From Aphanomyces cochlioides (Eukaryota; Oomycota; Saprolegniomycetes; Saprolegniales; Verrucalvaceae), in NCBI GenBank assembly GCA_019828595.1, contig JAHQRK010000025.1:868001-932000 (forward strand): a DNA stretch of 64,000 nt, written 5' to 3'. How positions within the stretch are numbered: position 1 is the first letter of the stretch; each line of letters starts with the position of its first letter. Below, piece after piece: positions 51,605 to 62,694 of the stretch. Position numbers and translations under genes: made by a program. The notes under the pieces were generated by a model that was not told the DNA's origin, did no database searches, and saw only the letters and a program-made list of their open reading frames with translations.

Positions 51605-54600
51605 ATGGAAGACGAGGCGATGAAACCGCCCAAGAAGCTCGCGCCGCGCTTGAGCCTTCCAGAGGATATGAAAAGTCACGTTGGTGACGTCAATGCTGGG
51701 ACGTACACGAGATTGCACCTGCGCGTGCGCGCGGAAACGCCTCTCGGCGAGGAATTGCACTGTAGCGGCGCGTCGTACACGATGGGTCAGTACAATCCAA
51801 GCGAGAGCATTGAACTGGTTACATCGCCGGAAGAATACCCGATCTGGCGCACGGTGAAACCATTGATTCTTCCCCGCGGCATCGTACACAAGTACATGTA
51901 CGCTGTCTTTTCTGGCGGCGCCTTTGCGCGCTGGGAACCGATCGATTGCGACCGTGAAGTGATTCCACAAGGACGTGATATGACGATTTCCGAAGATTAT
52001 GGTGTGTACGACCCTCAAAGTGTGTTGCAAAGCGTCCCGTCGTCGAAACATTACATCCGCGCAGCGCCGCCTTCAACAACAACAACAACAACGAAAAAAG
52101 AAAGTGCAAAGCTGAAGCGCACGCTCTCTCAACAACGATTTCAACGAACAAAAGTCAAGTTGGAACCGCGAACTTCACGCCATGCCGCAGCGGAATTCAA
52201 GCCTGATCATCCAGACAGCACGCTTTTCTTGATTTGCTATCATTTGCCAATTGACATTACGAAATCCGATGATGGAACGTGGCATGCCGCATGGAACAAG
52301 GACAGTTTGATTGCGCGATCTGAAGGAAGTATTGCTGAGTCGATGAAAGTCAAATGGGTTGGCTGTATTACGACGGAATACAAAGGCGTGGCCATGACCG
52401 AGCAAGATATTGCCGATATTACAACGGTTTTGGCCAAGATGGACGCTTTTGCCGTCTTTATTCCGCTACAGTTGAGTCATGCGCACTATCAAGGGTATTA
52501 TTTGACTTATTTCTCTCATTGACGTTCGGTTTGTAGTTACTGCAAGTCAAAATTGTGGCCCATGTTCCACAACGTCGATATTCTTGATATTTTCTCGTCT
52601 GTGTGGGAGGAAGACATGAGTCACACAAATGAAGTGTGGTGGGAAGCTTATGAGCAAGTGAATACGCGTCTAGCGAAAGCTGTTGCGGCTGTTGCTGCCC
52701 CGCACGATATTCTCTGGGTCCACGACTATCATTTGCTGCTTTTTCCCAAGATTGTCGCCGATTCTCTTGCTCCTCATCGCCCCCGCATTGTCTTTTTCCT
52801 CCACGTGCCTTTCCCAACGTCCGAGATTTTCCGTGAATTGAGCCACGGAACTATTTTGCTTGAAGGGGTTTTGGCTGCCGACGTCGTGGGATTTCATACA
52901 TTTGACCACGCCCGACATTTCCTCAACGCCTGTAAACGATTCCTTGGTCTTACGTACCGCCAGTCGCAATCTGGTGTGAATCTTGGTGTTGATTACAAAG
53001 GCCGTAATGTTGTGATTGCCATAAGCCACGTGGGTATTGAAAAGTCATTGATTCAAGACGCGCTCCAACTGCCATCCGTCTTGGAAGCTGCTCAAGCGCT
53101 TCGCGAAAAGCACAAGGGCAAACTTTTGATTGCTGGCGTCGATGTATGCCAGCGCTTGAGCGGTATTCCGCTCAAACTGCTTGCCTTCGAACAATTTTTC
53201 AACCAGTGCCCCGCTTGGAAAGACCGTCTTGTTCTTGTCCAACGTGTGCACTCGACTTCCTCGCGAGTTGGCGATGAAGCCTATAGCCGACATGAAATTC
53301 GAGAGCTTGTTGATCGCATCACGGCATCTCATGGCACGGCTGTGATTGACTATGAGGAATGCCCAGCACCGCTAGGTTTGCACGACCGTCTGGCACTTTG
53401 GCTTGCCTGCGATGTTCTTATGGTCACGTCAATTCGCGGTGGACTCAATTTGTATCCTCTTGAGTACGTTTATGCCAAAAACAAAGCTGGTGTCGTGCTA
53501 TTGAGTGAATTCAGCGCCTGTTGTTGTGTCCTCAATGGTGGTCTTCGCATCAATCCGTGGAATATTGCTGAAGTTGTCAATGCTTTGGACCGAGCAATCA
53601 ATATGACAGCAGAAGAACGACAAGGCCGCCGTGCTCGAGATTTGGCCTACATAACGAATCAACCTGCGAGTAATTGGACAAAGCAAGTGCTTCGTATCCT
53701 GCAGGAATCGCTAGAAGGCGTTTCAGACCAAGAAGATTTCCGACGATTGGATCCCAGCAAGATTAAACAAGCCTATGATGGCAGCGTGCGTCGAGTGTTC
53801 CTCTTGGATTACGGCGGTACCCTGATCCAGCGCGAAAATATGCCGATGTACATGAAGAAAGACTTTACAGCAGTTTCGGGCAAAGTACCATCTCCAGGCA
53901 TGCTGAAAGCCCTGGATGCTCTTTGCGCTGATCCCCGCAATGCAGTTTTTGTCATTTCCGGCGTCTCCCAAGTCAATCTGAAGCAAGTTTTGGGACATAT
54001 TCCGTCATTGGGGCTTGCAGGCCACGATGGCGCACTCTTTTCATGGGCAAAAGCAATTAAATTTGGCACTACCAATGAAGGTACGTTGGCGAAGTAGTAT
54101 CATAGTATTTATTCTCTGTTAGGGGAAAATCGCTCGTCTTGGTTTCATCACCGCCTTTTGGAATTTGATTGGAATCCCATCCGTGAACTTGTTGACCCTA
54201 TCTTGGTTGCATATTGCTCGCGTACCAACGGCAGTGTAATTCGATACATGGAGCAAGGCATTGCTTGGAATTTCAGAAGTTGTGATCCTGAGTGGGGTCA
54301 AATGCAAGCCAATTCTCTCCAAGTAAATGCTCATGAATGCATTTCAGGGATATTCATTCTATTTTATATAGGCGGATCTCGAAGAAGCACTCAAAGACAT
54401 GCCAGTGACTATTGTGCGCAAAAAGGGATTGCTGGAAATAGCTCCTGAAGGACTCAACAAAGGCGTTGTCGCGCGGCATATTCTTGCCAACGACGCTGAG
54501 TTGCATCAAGGCCATCCGGACTTTATCTTTTGCATTGGGGACGACACCACAGATGAAAGCATGTTCAAGACCATTTATGAATACTACGCTGAGCGAAGCG

Positions 54601-54752
54601 AAGAGAGTGTCCACGGGAAATCGGAAATAGCGGGCTCATTGCAACATGTCTTCACCTGTACAGTGGGCAAAAAGCCGTCGAATGCGCATTTGTTTGTCGA
54701 CCACGTCGACGATGTCCAGGATCTGCTGCATGCACTCACGCGCCCCCAGTAG
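51605..54752 (+). CDS. CBM20-GT20-TPP trehalose-6-phosphate synthase/phosphatase homologue, four exons
   Basis: Exons 51605-52494, 52537-54080, 54123-54322 and 54372-54752, with introns of 42, 42 and 49 nt, give 1,004 residues in one frame. ATG 51605 (MEDEAMKPPKKLAPRL) is preferred to one 36 bases upstream. Order: CBM20 starch-binding-like domain (about 20-150, LHLRVRAETPLGEELHCSGA), linker, GT20 synthase domain (about 205-650), TPP phosphatase domain (about 712-1000). GT20 keeps VHDYHLLLFP and FFLHVPFPTSEIFR. But the VDRLDYxKG phosphate-binding motif reads VDVCQRLSGIPLKL (about 499-511), and RDGMN reads RGGLN (about 597-601). TPP motif I reads LDYGGTL (Asp721, Gly723) in place of DxDxT, while GDDTTDESMF is intact. 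A catalytically inactive, regulatory protein is likely. Cytosolic. Confidence 0.88.
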
Positions 54753-54829
54753 ATATCTATATATAACGACAAAAAAGAAAAGAAAGCGTCGCGAAGTGCA
54801 ATCTTGGGTGCCCAACACTTGCCCCCTCA

Positions 54830-54900
54830 CTATCCCCTAAACCCCTAAAACCTCATCACCCTTAACCATAAAACCCTTAACCCCCTAAAACCCATAAAGT
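54830..54900. repeat. Telomere-like CCCTAAA tract, degenerate
   Basis: Units CCCCTAAA, CCCCTAAAA, CCCTTAACC, AAACCCTTAA and CCCCCTAAAACCC follow one another just 80 bases past the trehalose gene. The (CCCTAAA)n type is the telomere repeat reported for oomycetes. As an interstitial tract it may be a healed break or fusion scar. It is degenerate, so chance similarity in C-rich DNA is not excluded. Confidence 0.45.
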
Positions 54901-55960
54901 TAATACCGGTATTGAAATCAGTCTCAAACCAACTCGAAATTCTTTTCCCCACTGCCATACGCAGGCACGAGAGAAGACGAAAAATGAAGCCTGGGAAAAC
55001 AAAATCGGTCTTAGTGCCAATTAGGTACTTTCGAGTTACGCCCACAAGTCTATAGAGCACATCAAGAGCTACATTTTAAGCTATCATGCACCCCCTACTT
55101 CGCAGAATTGGTGGAGATATTGCCACGGGCGGATGGAATCGCCGACAATTTTTGAAAATATCGTTTTTGAGTTTTATACATTTTTGGAATCCTCTGTGCT
55201 CTATTCATTGATGTTGTTTTCGTATACAAACTGCTTGAGCAACACTGCGAAAAGAATCAAAACAGTTTGTATTAAACTGTAAAACACATGTATTAAACAA
55301 CTGGCAATAAGACTGATTTTGAATTTAGTTGTCAATTGCTCTATTGAGAGCGATTTCATAGATCCCAAGAAATTCACAATTTCAGTTCGCTTCTCTGCAA
55401 GACAAAGCTTAGGGCAGCAAGCATAGCTGAGCAGGCTGTCAACATCACGTAAATCATGGTCGCTCATGTGTAGTCTTCAGAGAAACTGCTGTTACGTGTA
55501 CTCGTCAACTTCACTTGCCGAGCTGCTGTAGTCCTCGTCGCTTGACACCATACCTTGCCAACCACAAAGTATGTTTAAAACACACTAGACCACGCACAAA
55601 AGTGTTTTCTTGATGTTTCTCCAATATTAGGTGAAAACTTTGGACTCGATTATCTCGAGAACAAATTTATAGAGGAAGACCGATTTTGTTTTCCTGGGCT
55701 TCAAATGATCTCTCGACTTGCATCTTATGCTGGTTCCTGATGGTCAACAAAGAAATGTTTTCACAGTCATTTCTCGATTGTTGAACAGCCTACTTTCTGA
55801 CTATCCAATGAATGGTCATGGACGACTGCCGAAAATCTCGCAAATGGAAATTTCTTCCGGTTTTTCGTGAGACATTTTTCAAATAAAAGTACGCACACAA
55901 ATTTGCGAAGACCAAAAAATCGTCTTCGCAAAATTTGCGATTTGTGAGAGACTCACGCAT
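54901..55960. other. Non-coding, dispersed repeat copies
   Basis: 55625-55715 matches 25590-25670 in reverse orientation (TCTCGAGAACAAATTTATAGAGGAAGACC region), and a shorter piece (AAAACAAAATCGGTCTTA) recurs at 54993. The minus-strand ORF 55467-55201 (88 residues, hydrophobic C-terminal half) has no family I recognise. Confidence 0.4.
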
Positions 55961-56077
55961 TTCATACTGCCAAATTTAATATACAAAATCTAGTTTTGAG
56001 GGATTTCGTTTTCTGAACGGCGTTGATTGTCATCGTGGCCAAGGAAAGTGGGCGGGGCAAAGCGTGGCGTGGGCTTT

Positions 56078-56353
56078 CTATAGACGTTCTACTAGAACAA
56101 ACAAAGTTCGTCCTTCCACTAGGGAGGAATGGCTGGGAAAAAGTGGAGGAGAAACAGTAGCGATGAAGGAGGGCTCGTCCTGCGACGCATGCATTGTGTA
56201 CCAAGCAGAATCGAGCTGATTTTTGAGAAGGGCACCTGAATGTATGAAGTTTCTTTCACGCAACATTTCACGTAGCCTGAGTATCATGAAGGAGTACCGT
56301 TGACGCTGGCGCCGCGCTCTTTTCAGGAGCATGGCCTGGACAAGAAGCGACAC
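56078..56353 (-). pseudogene. Harbinger-like DDE endonuclease, N-terminal fragment
   Basis: MSLLVQAMLLKRARRQRQRY, then FMILRLREMLRERNFIHSGA and LLKNQLDSAWYTMHASQDEP SFIATVS, stopping at 56078. I recall RERNFIHSGAL...SAWYTM...SFIATVS as the N-terminus of a DDE_Tnp_4-type endonuclease family abundant in oomycetes. The catalytic domain is missing. It is flanked by AT-rich DNA. Confidence 0.5.
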
Positions 56354-56908
56354 AATTGATATTGGCTCTCGCTACCAGATAATGTAGCCAATAGAAGTCT
56401 ATAAAGTCATATTTTTATCCAATGAAAATCATTTAAATATGTAATTTGTGTGATTTTTTGTGGAAATCATTGGATTTTTTCATCCCAAATTGGACTGGTA
56501 AAGAAAAAAATACACTGTATTGTCGTTTGGGTCCAAAACTGGAGTTTTGATATGTTTCGAAAATGTTTCAATAAATTCACGCACACACTATTTAAGGTTT
56601 ACGCAAACATTTTCTCCATCATGAAGTTAAATAGTGTAATTTCAAACGTTTTAAATGTTTGAAAAACATGTTCGAAACATTCAATTTCATTTCATTTGAA
56701 GTTTGTATTGCTTCATTTTTGCGTCAAAATGGCTGCGTCGATATTTTCTTTGCAAGATTCCAGTTTTTTTCTAGACACAATATCCGGACACACAAATTTA
56801 AATGCGAATAGTGTTTGCGAGATTTTTGGTAGTCGTCCATTTGTCATTTTGTTTCAAAACTTCAGTGCGTCGTTCATTTCACATTTTCCATCGTCTTGAA
56901 AAAGCGGT
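56354..56908. other. Intergenic
   Basis: AT-rich, short frames only. It directly precedes the chimeric F-box/LRR locus. Confidence 0.3.
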
Positions 56909-58835
56909 ATGAGCACTAACGACACTAAGCCACAAGCTGAAGAGGTGACTGGTTTCTCTTATCTTCCTTTCGATGTCGTCGTCAAGATTGCCTTCTTCCT
57001 CCCTGAATGGAGAACCGTCCTTGATCTCCTCCAAGCACTTCATCCAGCAAAAGCTCTCGGACCACTAGACCATCAATGGCAATTAAATCTACTCGGCTGG
57101 AAGAGCGATCAGCTGTGGCCATCTCTCGATATAACAAAGATGGACAAAATCTCTCAAATCCATCTCAGTGCAATTACCATATACTATTCTGAAATCATGG
57201 TCGATTGCAACACCGATCTGGCTGCGTTTCATCGATTCATTCACCCCACGGCATCCATCATTTGCAAAATTCCGAATACACACTCGCTCAATCAACTGAA
57301 AGACTTTCCAATCACAAAATTTCACCTCGATCGACTCGAGCGTGGTCAAGACATTACCGAAGCAATTTTTAAGTTTGCCGCATCAAGCATTTCCCTTCGA
57401 GAGCTTGAAGCATCAACGTTTGAGCGTGCAGAATATTTCCATTGCACGATCAATACGTCCATGGTCGCGAACCTTCTCAAGTGGATCGAATTTAATCCCG
57501 TTCGGCGTCTCAAATTAGAGAACTTCTCATGGGAGACGCCAAGTCTACTCCATCAAGTCGTGTCCGCTGCAATGAGTTGCCCGACTCTCGACCGTACCGC
57601 AATCTTTGGCACATACGTCTCCAATATGGTGTCTCGTGGATGGCCGATAGAATTCTACGATTGGATTGACCGCAAGCTTGGCCAAGACAACATCATCAGT
57701 CCCCTTGAACATCTTTGGCATTTGCACTTTCTTGGCTGGAACAACCATCAACTTTGGCCACGACTTGATTTAACTGAGATGGACGAAGCGTCTAAAGTCC
57801 ATGTCAGTGCGATTGCAATGTATTATGATGAAATCTTGGTGCGATTTGATGTCGATTTGCCCTGGCTCCGTCAAAATATCCATCCCAAGGCATTCATCTA
57901 CTATAAAGCCGCAAATGAAGAAGTTCTCCTCCAGTCGCTCAGCCATTTCAAAGAAAATTGCATTCCACAGATTGATTTTGAGTTACATGACTTGCACTCC
58001 CGCCATGGCGACCACATATTTCAAGTTTTCTAACAGGCCCTTTCTACGAGAGCTCAAACTGCAGACATTTGAAGGCGAAAATTCAAATCACTGCATAATC
58101 GATGCATCCCTGGCGACGGAGCTAGTCAAATGGATCGAACGAAATCCCGTTCAAAACCTCACTTTGGTCAATTTTTCATGGGAAACGCCGACGGAGTTTG
58201 TTGCATCAGGTCGTGTCGACTGCATTGCAGTGTCCAGCACTGCGTCATTTGGAAATATCGGGCGCCTACCTATCCCATTTGACAGTGTGAAATTCCACGG
58301 ATTGTACGACAGGCTCCGTCGAGAAGTTGCCATGGAATTTTATGACTGTAGTCTACAGTTTATTCAAAATGCTGGTGATATCACTGTGTTGGTCGATGCA
58401 TTTGGAATGGCAATTCATGCAAAGGCTGCCAATTTGCATCTCCACGGGCTTCCTCCATCGACATTTTCAAATGTGTGGGAAATGCTCTTCCCCTTGATAC
58501 ACTCGTCGCAAATTCGAGCTATCAACTTTGAAAACAGCTCTATCGGAGACAATGGTGCGATTCGAATGGCTCAAGATTTCCGTCAGCTTGAACAATTGGA
58601 GTACCTCTGTGTGGATGAAACTGGCGTGGATTTCGAGGGATTAAAAGCGCTCATGATGGCTGCTCCACCTTCGGTGCACACAATCGCCATCGTGGAATCA
58701 AGATATGATTTTGTCCGCTGGTTTACACTCGACCAGATGTCCGAAGTGGTCAAATTGGCAAAAGAACTCTCCATTGAATGTACAGCGAGGAAGCAATACC
58801 GAATCCTAGCCCTACGTTTTCAAACAAGATATTAG
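56909..58835 (+). pseudogene. Chimeric tandem F-box/LRR gene with internal duplication, frameshifted
   Basis: ATG 56909 (MSTNDTKPQAEEVTGFSYLP) opens the normal F-box-like start, FDVVVKIAFFLPEWRTVLDL, LWPSLDITKMDKISQIHLSA, and the mid block NLLKWIEFNPVRRLKLENFS. After VVSAAMSCPTLDR the frame enters, near 57650-57690, a second N-terminal module lacking only its F-box-like helix: ISPLEHLWHLHFLGWNNHQL, LWPRLDLTEMDEASKVHVSA. At about 58030 the frame shifts. The second module then completes (FLRELKLQTFEGENSNHCII, TELVKWIERNPVQNLTLVNF, LRR tail) to a TAA at 58833. Fusion of two tandem genes by unequal crossing-over would explain it. Long open segments suggest either a sequencing indel or a young pseudogene. 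Confidence 0.72.
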
Positions 58836-59091
58836 TTTTATGAAAGCTTCGTTCTTGGCAAATTGTCGAGGCAAATCAAAAAAACACAAATACCATTCGA
58901 AGCTTGAATTCCCCCAAAGTGAAAACAACAATGCATTCGTTATTCAGCAGAAAATCAAAGCATAGTTGGCATGCTCGCTACGCTTTCTCTTGGGAATTTT
59001 CTTCATCATACGAGGTCAAAACGACGGCAAATCTGAGGGAATTCCCTGCAGAGAATAAGCATAAGGATGGTCGATGAAATCCACCACCAAG
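58836..59091. other. Intergenic
   Basis: No gene seen in about 250 bases. Confidence 0.3.
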
Positions 59092-59574
59092 TTATCCAAC
59101 AGGAATTCCCCTTTTGGTACACACAATAGCGCATTGAGACAGACCAGGTTCCGGCAACGCTGAGAGAGTCATTTGATTCCAAATTATACCAGTTACTGTA
59201 ACTGGGATGATGGCGTCCTGGTGGACAAATGGATGATAATCAAGATTGCCTGGAAATCCATATATGTGTACAGGCACACAATCATAGACACCAAAGGGCA
59301 TTTCACATTGGACGAGCTCAACATGGGTATTTGGAGGAGTAGGAATTCTCAAGATCGCAAAATTAAAAGTCGCTGAACATTCCCAGCTGATCTCACGTGC
59401 AAGCTTAAACTTGTAGACTTGTTTCAATGCCTTTTCATCTGAAAAGACTTGCTCGATTGCAATTTGGACATTCTTGTAGAAACTTGATGCGTTCGTTGTA
59501 TGCTGTGATCTTCGAATGGATGGACCAGAGTCATCGGCAAATTCATTCTTTCGCATTCCATTTGGCTTCTTCAC
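59092..59574 (-). CDS. Hypothetical protein
   Basis: 160 residues (MKKPNGMRKNEFADDSGPSI ... CTKRGIPVG). Composition is protein-like with a dense C-terminal half (HVELVQCEMPFGVYDCVPVH, IYGFPGNLDYHPFVHQDAII). There is no signal peptide or membrane segment. No family recognised. Upstream, at 59575-59640, an inverted repeat of GTCATCACAAC/GTTGTGATGAC lies before the start. Confidence 0.35.
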   Translation of the reverse strand: MKKPNGMRKNEFADDSGPSIRRSQHTTNASSFYKNVQIAIEQVFSDEKALKQVYKFKLAREISWECSATFNFAILRIPTPPNTHVELVQCEMPFGVYDCVPVHIYGFPGNLDYHPFVHQDAIIPVTVTGIIWNQMTLSALPEPGLSQCAIVCTKRGIPVG

Positions 59575-59681
59575 AGGGTGTTGTGATGACTATCGTTGGA
59601 TTTTTCTCTTGAAGTCATCACAACGACCACAAAAGCTGTTGAAACATCAACAAGATCGGATGCATGCTTGACAATGATTGA

Positions 59682-59954
59682 GGGCCCGTCTGGCAACCGA
59701 AAATATTACAATAAATAGGTCCAAAATGCCATTTTGAGGCCAAATTCAATATTTAGGTCAAAATATGAACTTGTTTATCTCCAAGAGTTTTGCACCAAAT
59801 CCAATATTTTTGGTTGGGATATACTCACTGGAGGCTCCCAAAATGCCATTTTACGAAATAGAGGTTTTACCTCCATTTTGAATATGCCATAAATCGTTGA
59901 TCCCATTTTGGCTGAAAATGGCATATTGATTTTGAAATTTTGCCAGACGCACCC
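59682..59954 (-). mobile_element. Tourist-like MITE, copy B
   Basis: 273 bp, opposite orientation to copy A at 36570-36843, flanked by TGA at 59679-59681 and 59955-59957. The ends GGGCCCGTCTGGCAA and TTGCCAGACGCACCC mirror copy A. Confidence 0.85.
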
Positions 59955-60493
59955 TGAGACAACTGACCTCCAAACTTGCGATTCAGCTAGAGGGTCGATG
60001 GGGGTAAATCATTTACCCCCATTTGCCCTTCTTCGCTGGAACCACCACCACCGCATGAATTTGTCTCGTCGGCGTATTCTCTTTGATTTCCCACGTAGGC
60101 TGCATCTTTTTTTCATACTCTGAAATGGACATTGGCCGAAAACTTATTTGAAACTAAATAAAGATGTTCAAAAGAATATTGCGACTTCTTCAAGTGAGAC
60201 TATCTCATACTACCAGGCTGCTAGAACACGATATTGATTGACTGATGTTGACTCGACCTCTCCAGTTCGTTTCAAAGCTCTAGCTACGCCAATAGAGCTT
60301 TCTCCAGGCGTGCCAACCTAGATTGAATTAACGAAGGGAACACTTGAGTATCGGCCATGGTGTTTCACTAACAGCTGGGTACTTTCCTTCGCCCTTTTCA
60401 CTCTGAGTCGTTTCGAACCTGTTAAGTCTTTCAAGGAGTATTCTCTTGTACGCCAATTTTATTGAATATCATAATAAATTTCCAGCTGGCAGT
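59955..60493. other. Intergenic with a hairpin
   Basis: A perfect hairpin TGGGGGTAAA-TCA-TTTACCCCCA lies at 59999-60021. No T-run follows. No gene seen. Confidence 0.4.
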
Positions 60494-60718
60494 CATTTCC
60501 GAATATGCTCAAGGGTTGTTGTCGGTGGCGGAATACTGTTCCCTGTCAATATTGCTCTCAATGAGACTTTGGGAGATCTCAAGTTTATGATCTAGCAAGA
60601 AGACTCCGATACTATGACATGTGCCGTGAAGGATTTAGAGTTTTATTTGGCGTTGAAGGATGGTGTGTGGCTGTCTAGAGACGATCCGGGATTTGGTAGG
60701 TCTTTCCCAGCGCACTAG
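60494..60718 (+). pseudogene. Crinkler (CRN)-like N-terminal domain relic
   Basis: The frame from about 60494 reads ICSRVVVGGGILFPVNIALN, ETLGDLKFMI, TAG (60593-60595), then QEDSDTMTCAVKDLEFYLAL KDGVWLSRDDPG and a final TAG (60716-60718). The spacing and the LEFYLALKDGVWL block match the N-terminal ubiquitin-like LFLAK domain (LYLAK/LYLALK in Aphanomyces) of Crinkler proteins. These are modular oomycete proteins whose C-terminal domains act in host nuclei or in self-recognition. The C-terminal domain and HVLV-type junction are absent. It has two stops and no initiator, so it is a dead fragment. Confidence 0.6.
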
Positions 60719-61336
60719 AAGGAATACAGTCATGCCATTGTATGTCTACGTTGCAAAGACTTCAAGGCAGAAATCAAAGAATATCGGATGACAGCGATGC
60801 TTCGTCCAATTGTTTGCATGATTTTCTTGGGGAAGTGGCTACATTTCACTCGTCTCCAGCAAAATAACTCGCGTAGTTGAGCTAGCGAATTGGTTTTGAT
60901 TATCTCTTGAACAAGTGCATGCATTGTTGTTTATTTGGGGGGAATTCAAACTCGTTGAATTTCTACTTTGTATAGTTCGATGGGTTCGAGTTGGCATCGG
61001 ATCCCCAACAAAATTGTTCCTTATTCTATCCACGTTGCGTCGCTGCTAAGTGACTGAACTTCCAAGCACTGGTGAATGCATTTTCAGGCTATTTCACAAT
61101 AGAATGATAGAATGACTGACTCATCTAGTTTGAAACCTGCCTTGAAAATTCGATGGCTTCAAGTGCGACTACTGCGAGGCGTGTTGAGTAAATGCCTACA
61201 TATGCAATGAAAAGAAGTACAGTGTGATCCATCCGTGCAACGTTAAATTGTCACTGTCTTCGTCGAAATATTTACAACTAATTCTACGCAATGCTGGCTC
61301 GCCATCAGACTAGAACTGGAATGATAACATATCCGC
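60719..61336. other. No recognised gene
   Basis: Short frames only. No C-terminal Crinkler domain follows the relic. Confidence 0.3.
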
Positions 61337-62694
61337 TCAATAGTCTCTTTGATATTCGGTAAAGAGGCAGATTGATCTTTTCTCGGCCATCTCAAGTAAT
61401 TCTTTGCACTCATGGGGGGCACAAGTCTCAGCGAGAAGCTTTTCCGATAAGCTAACGATAACGTGGTCCACGGTATCTGGAGCGGCTGCAACAATGGCCT
61501 TTATACCAGCAAAACTCAAACGATTGCCTTCCACATTGATTTTCCAGAGCGATTTCATGCAGCGAATTCCTTCTGCCAAGCGAATCGCTTCGTCGTCACT
61601 CATCTTGTTCCATCGCAACTCCAATATTCCCAAATGCGACTCTTGTAAATACGGAAGGAGTATCTCCCAGATCACACAATTGTCAAAAATATCCCAGCCA
61701 CTCATCCAAAATTTCTTCACTTTCGGCTTGAGCAAACATTGAAAGAATGGCCGAAGTAGACCACTCAAATCTCTGGTGATGGCGTCCCGGTTGAGCTCCT
61801 CTATCGGCACATAAGCGCTTTCCACGCCAAGTCTCATGGGGGTGCGAAAGGTTAGACTCACTTCGGAAACAACATATCGACAGCAACCGTTGAATGGTGC
61901 ATTCGCTGCATCAATGCCACTAATCACAAATTCGTTGACGGTCGTGCGCGTTAGTAGCGTCGCAGCGACTTTGTTTCGCAGACTTACGTCTTCCCACATG
62001 TAAAATTCAAGAGACAACACTTGAACCGGCTGCAGTGAGATCCACTGGAGAAGATTACTCGCCATGGACGTTGTGATAGTACAACGGCGAGCATCATTAC
62101 CGTTAGAGGTGGATATGTGCAGCATCGTCAGTGTCGAGCTCGTTGCGCCAAATTCAAAGATAGCTGATGTCAAAGCAGCGCTGCATTTGGACCAAGTCAA
62201 GCTAACCAAGTGCTTGTAATGAGGCAAATTATCAAGCAACAACGAAACACCACTGATTGGAATGTGCTGTGGAAAATTGTAATTGCACACCTCTGTCAAT
62301 CGAAAACGTTTCCACTGCGTCAACCATGCAAAATCAGGCGTCTTGTCTTCGACTGATCCATACCATCGAATACAAGCCGAGGGATGGACGTATCGCGTAC
62401 CCACGATGGATCGACAGTTTTGTTCACCGTGATAGATGAATAGTACTTGGCGATGTGCTCGACATGGCAGCGAAAGCGCTCATTCAATTGGCACACGTTT
62501 AAAGATGGCCACAGATTGCAGGGATCCCGCTTGAGCTCTCGCAATTGCCACAGGTGTTCCAGGGGCCCCAAGGCATTAGCTGGACGCAACAACCAAATAA
62601 ACCACTCCAATGTTTCCCACTCGTCGATCAAGAACGCAATCTTGACAACAATTTCCAAGGGAAGCTGCGGCATTATTGTCTTCTGGCGCTTCAT
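61337..62694 (-). pseudogene. F-box/LRR family protein, one frameshift
   Basis: ATG 62694 (MKRQKTIMPQLPLEIVVKIA) with FLIDEWETLEWFIWLLRPAN and ALGPLEHLWQLRELKRDPCN, then LWPSLNVCQLNERF. One base is missing near 62395-62405, where WVRD should read into RYVHPSACIRWYG. The second frame holds the body to 61337 (LLQWISLQPVQVLSLEFYMW, LRR tail with LGILELRWNKMSDDEAIRLA). Apart from this one indel the gene is full length, about 450 residues, so it may be functional if the indel is a sequencing error. Confidence 0.75.

Noticed and set aside
52458..53029. 119-residue minus-strand ORFs over the trehalose gene
   Set aside because: Shadows of a well-supported four-exon gene.
54830..54900. CCCTAAA tract as a chromosome end
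   Set aside because: Sequence with genes continues for 9 kb on both sides, so it is at most interstitial.
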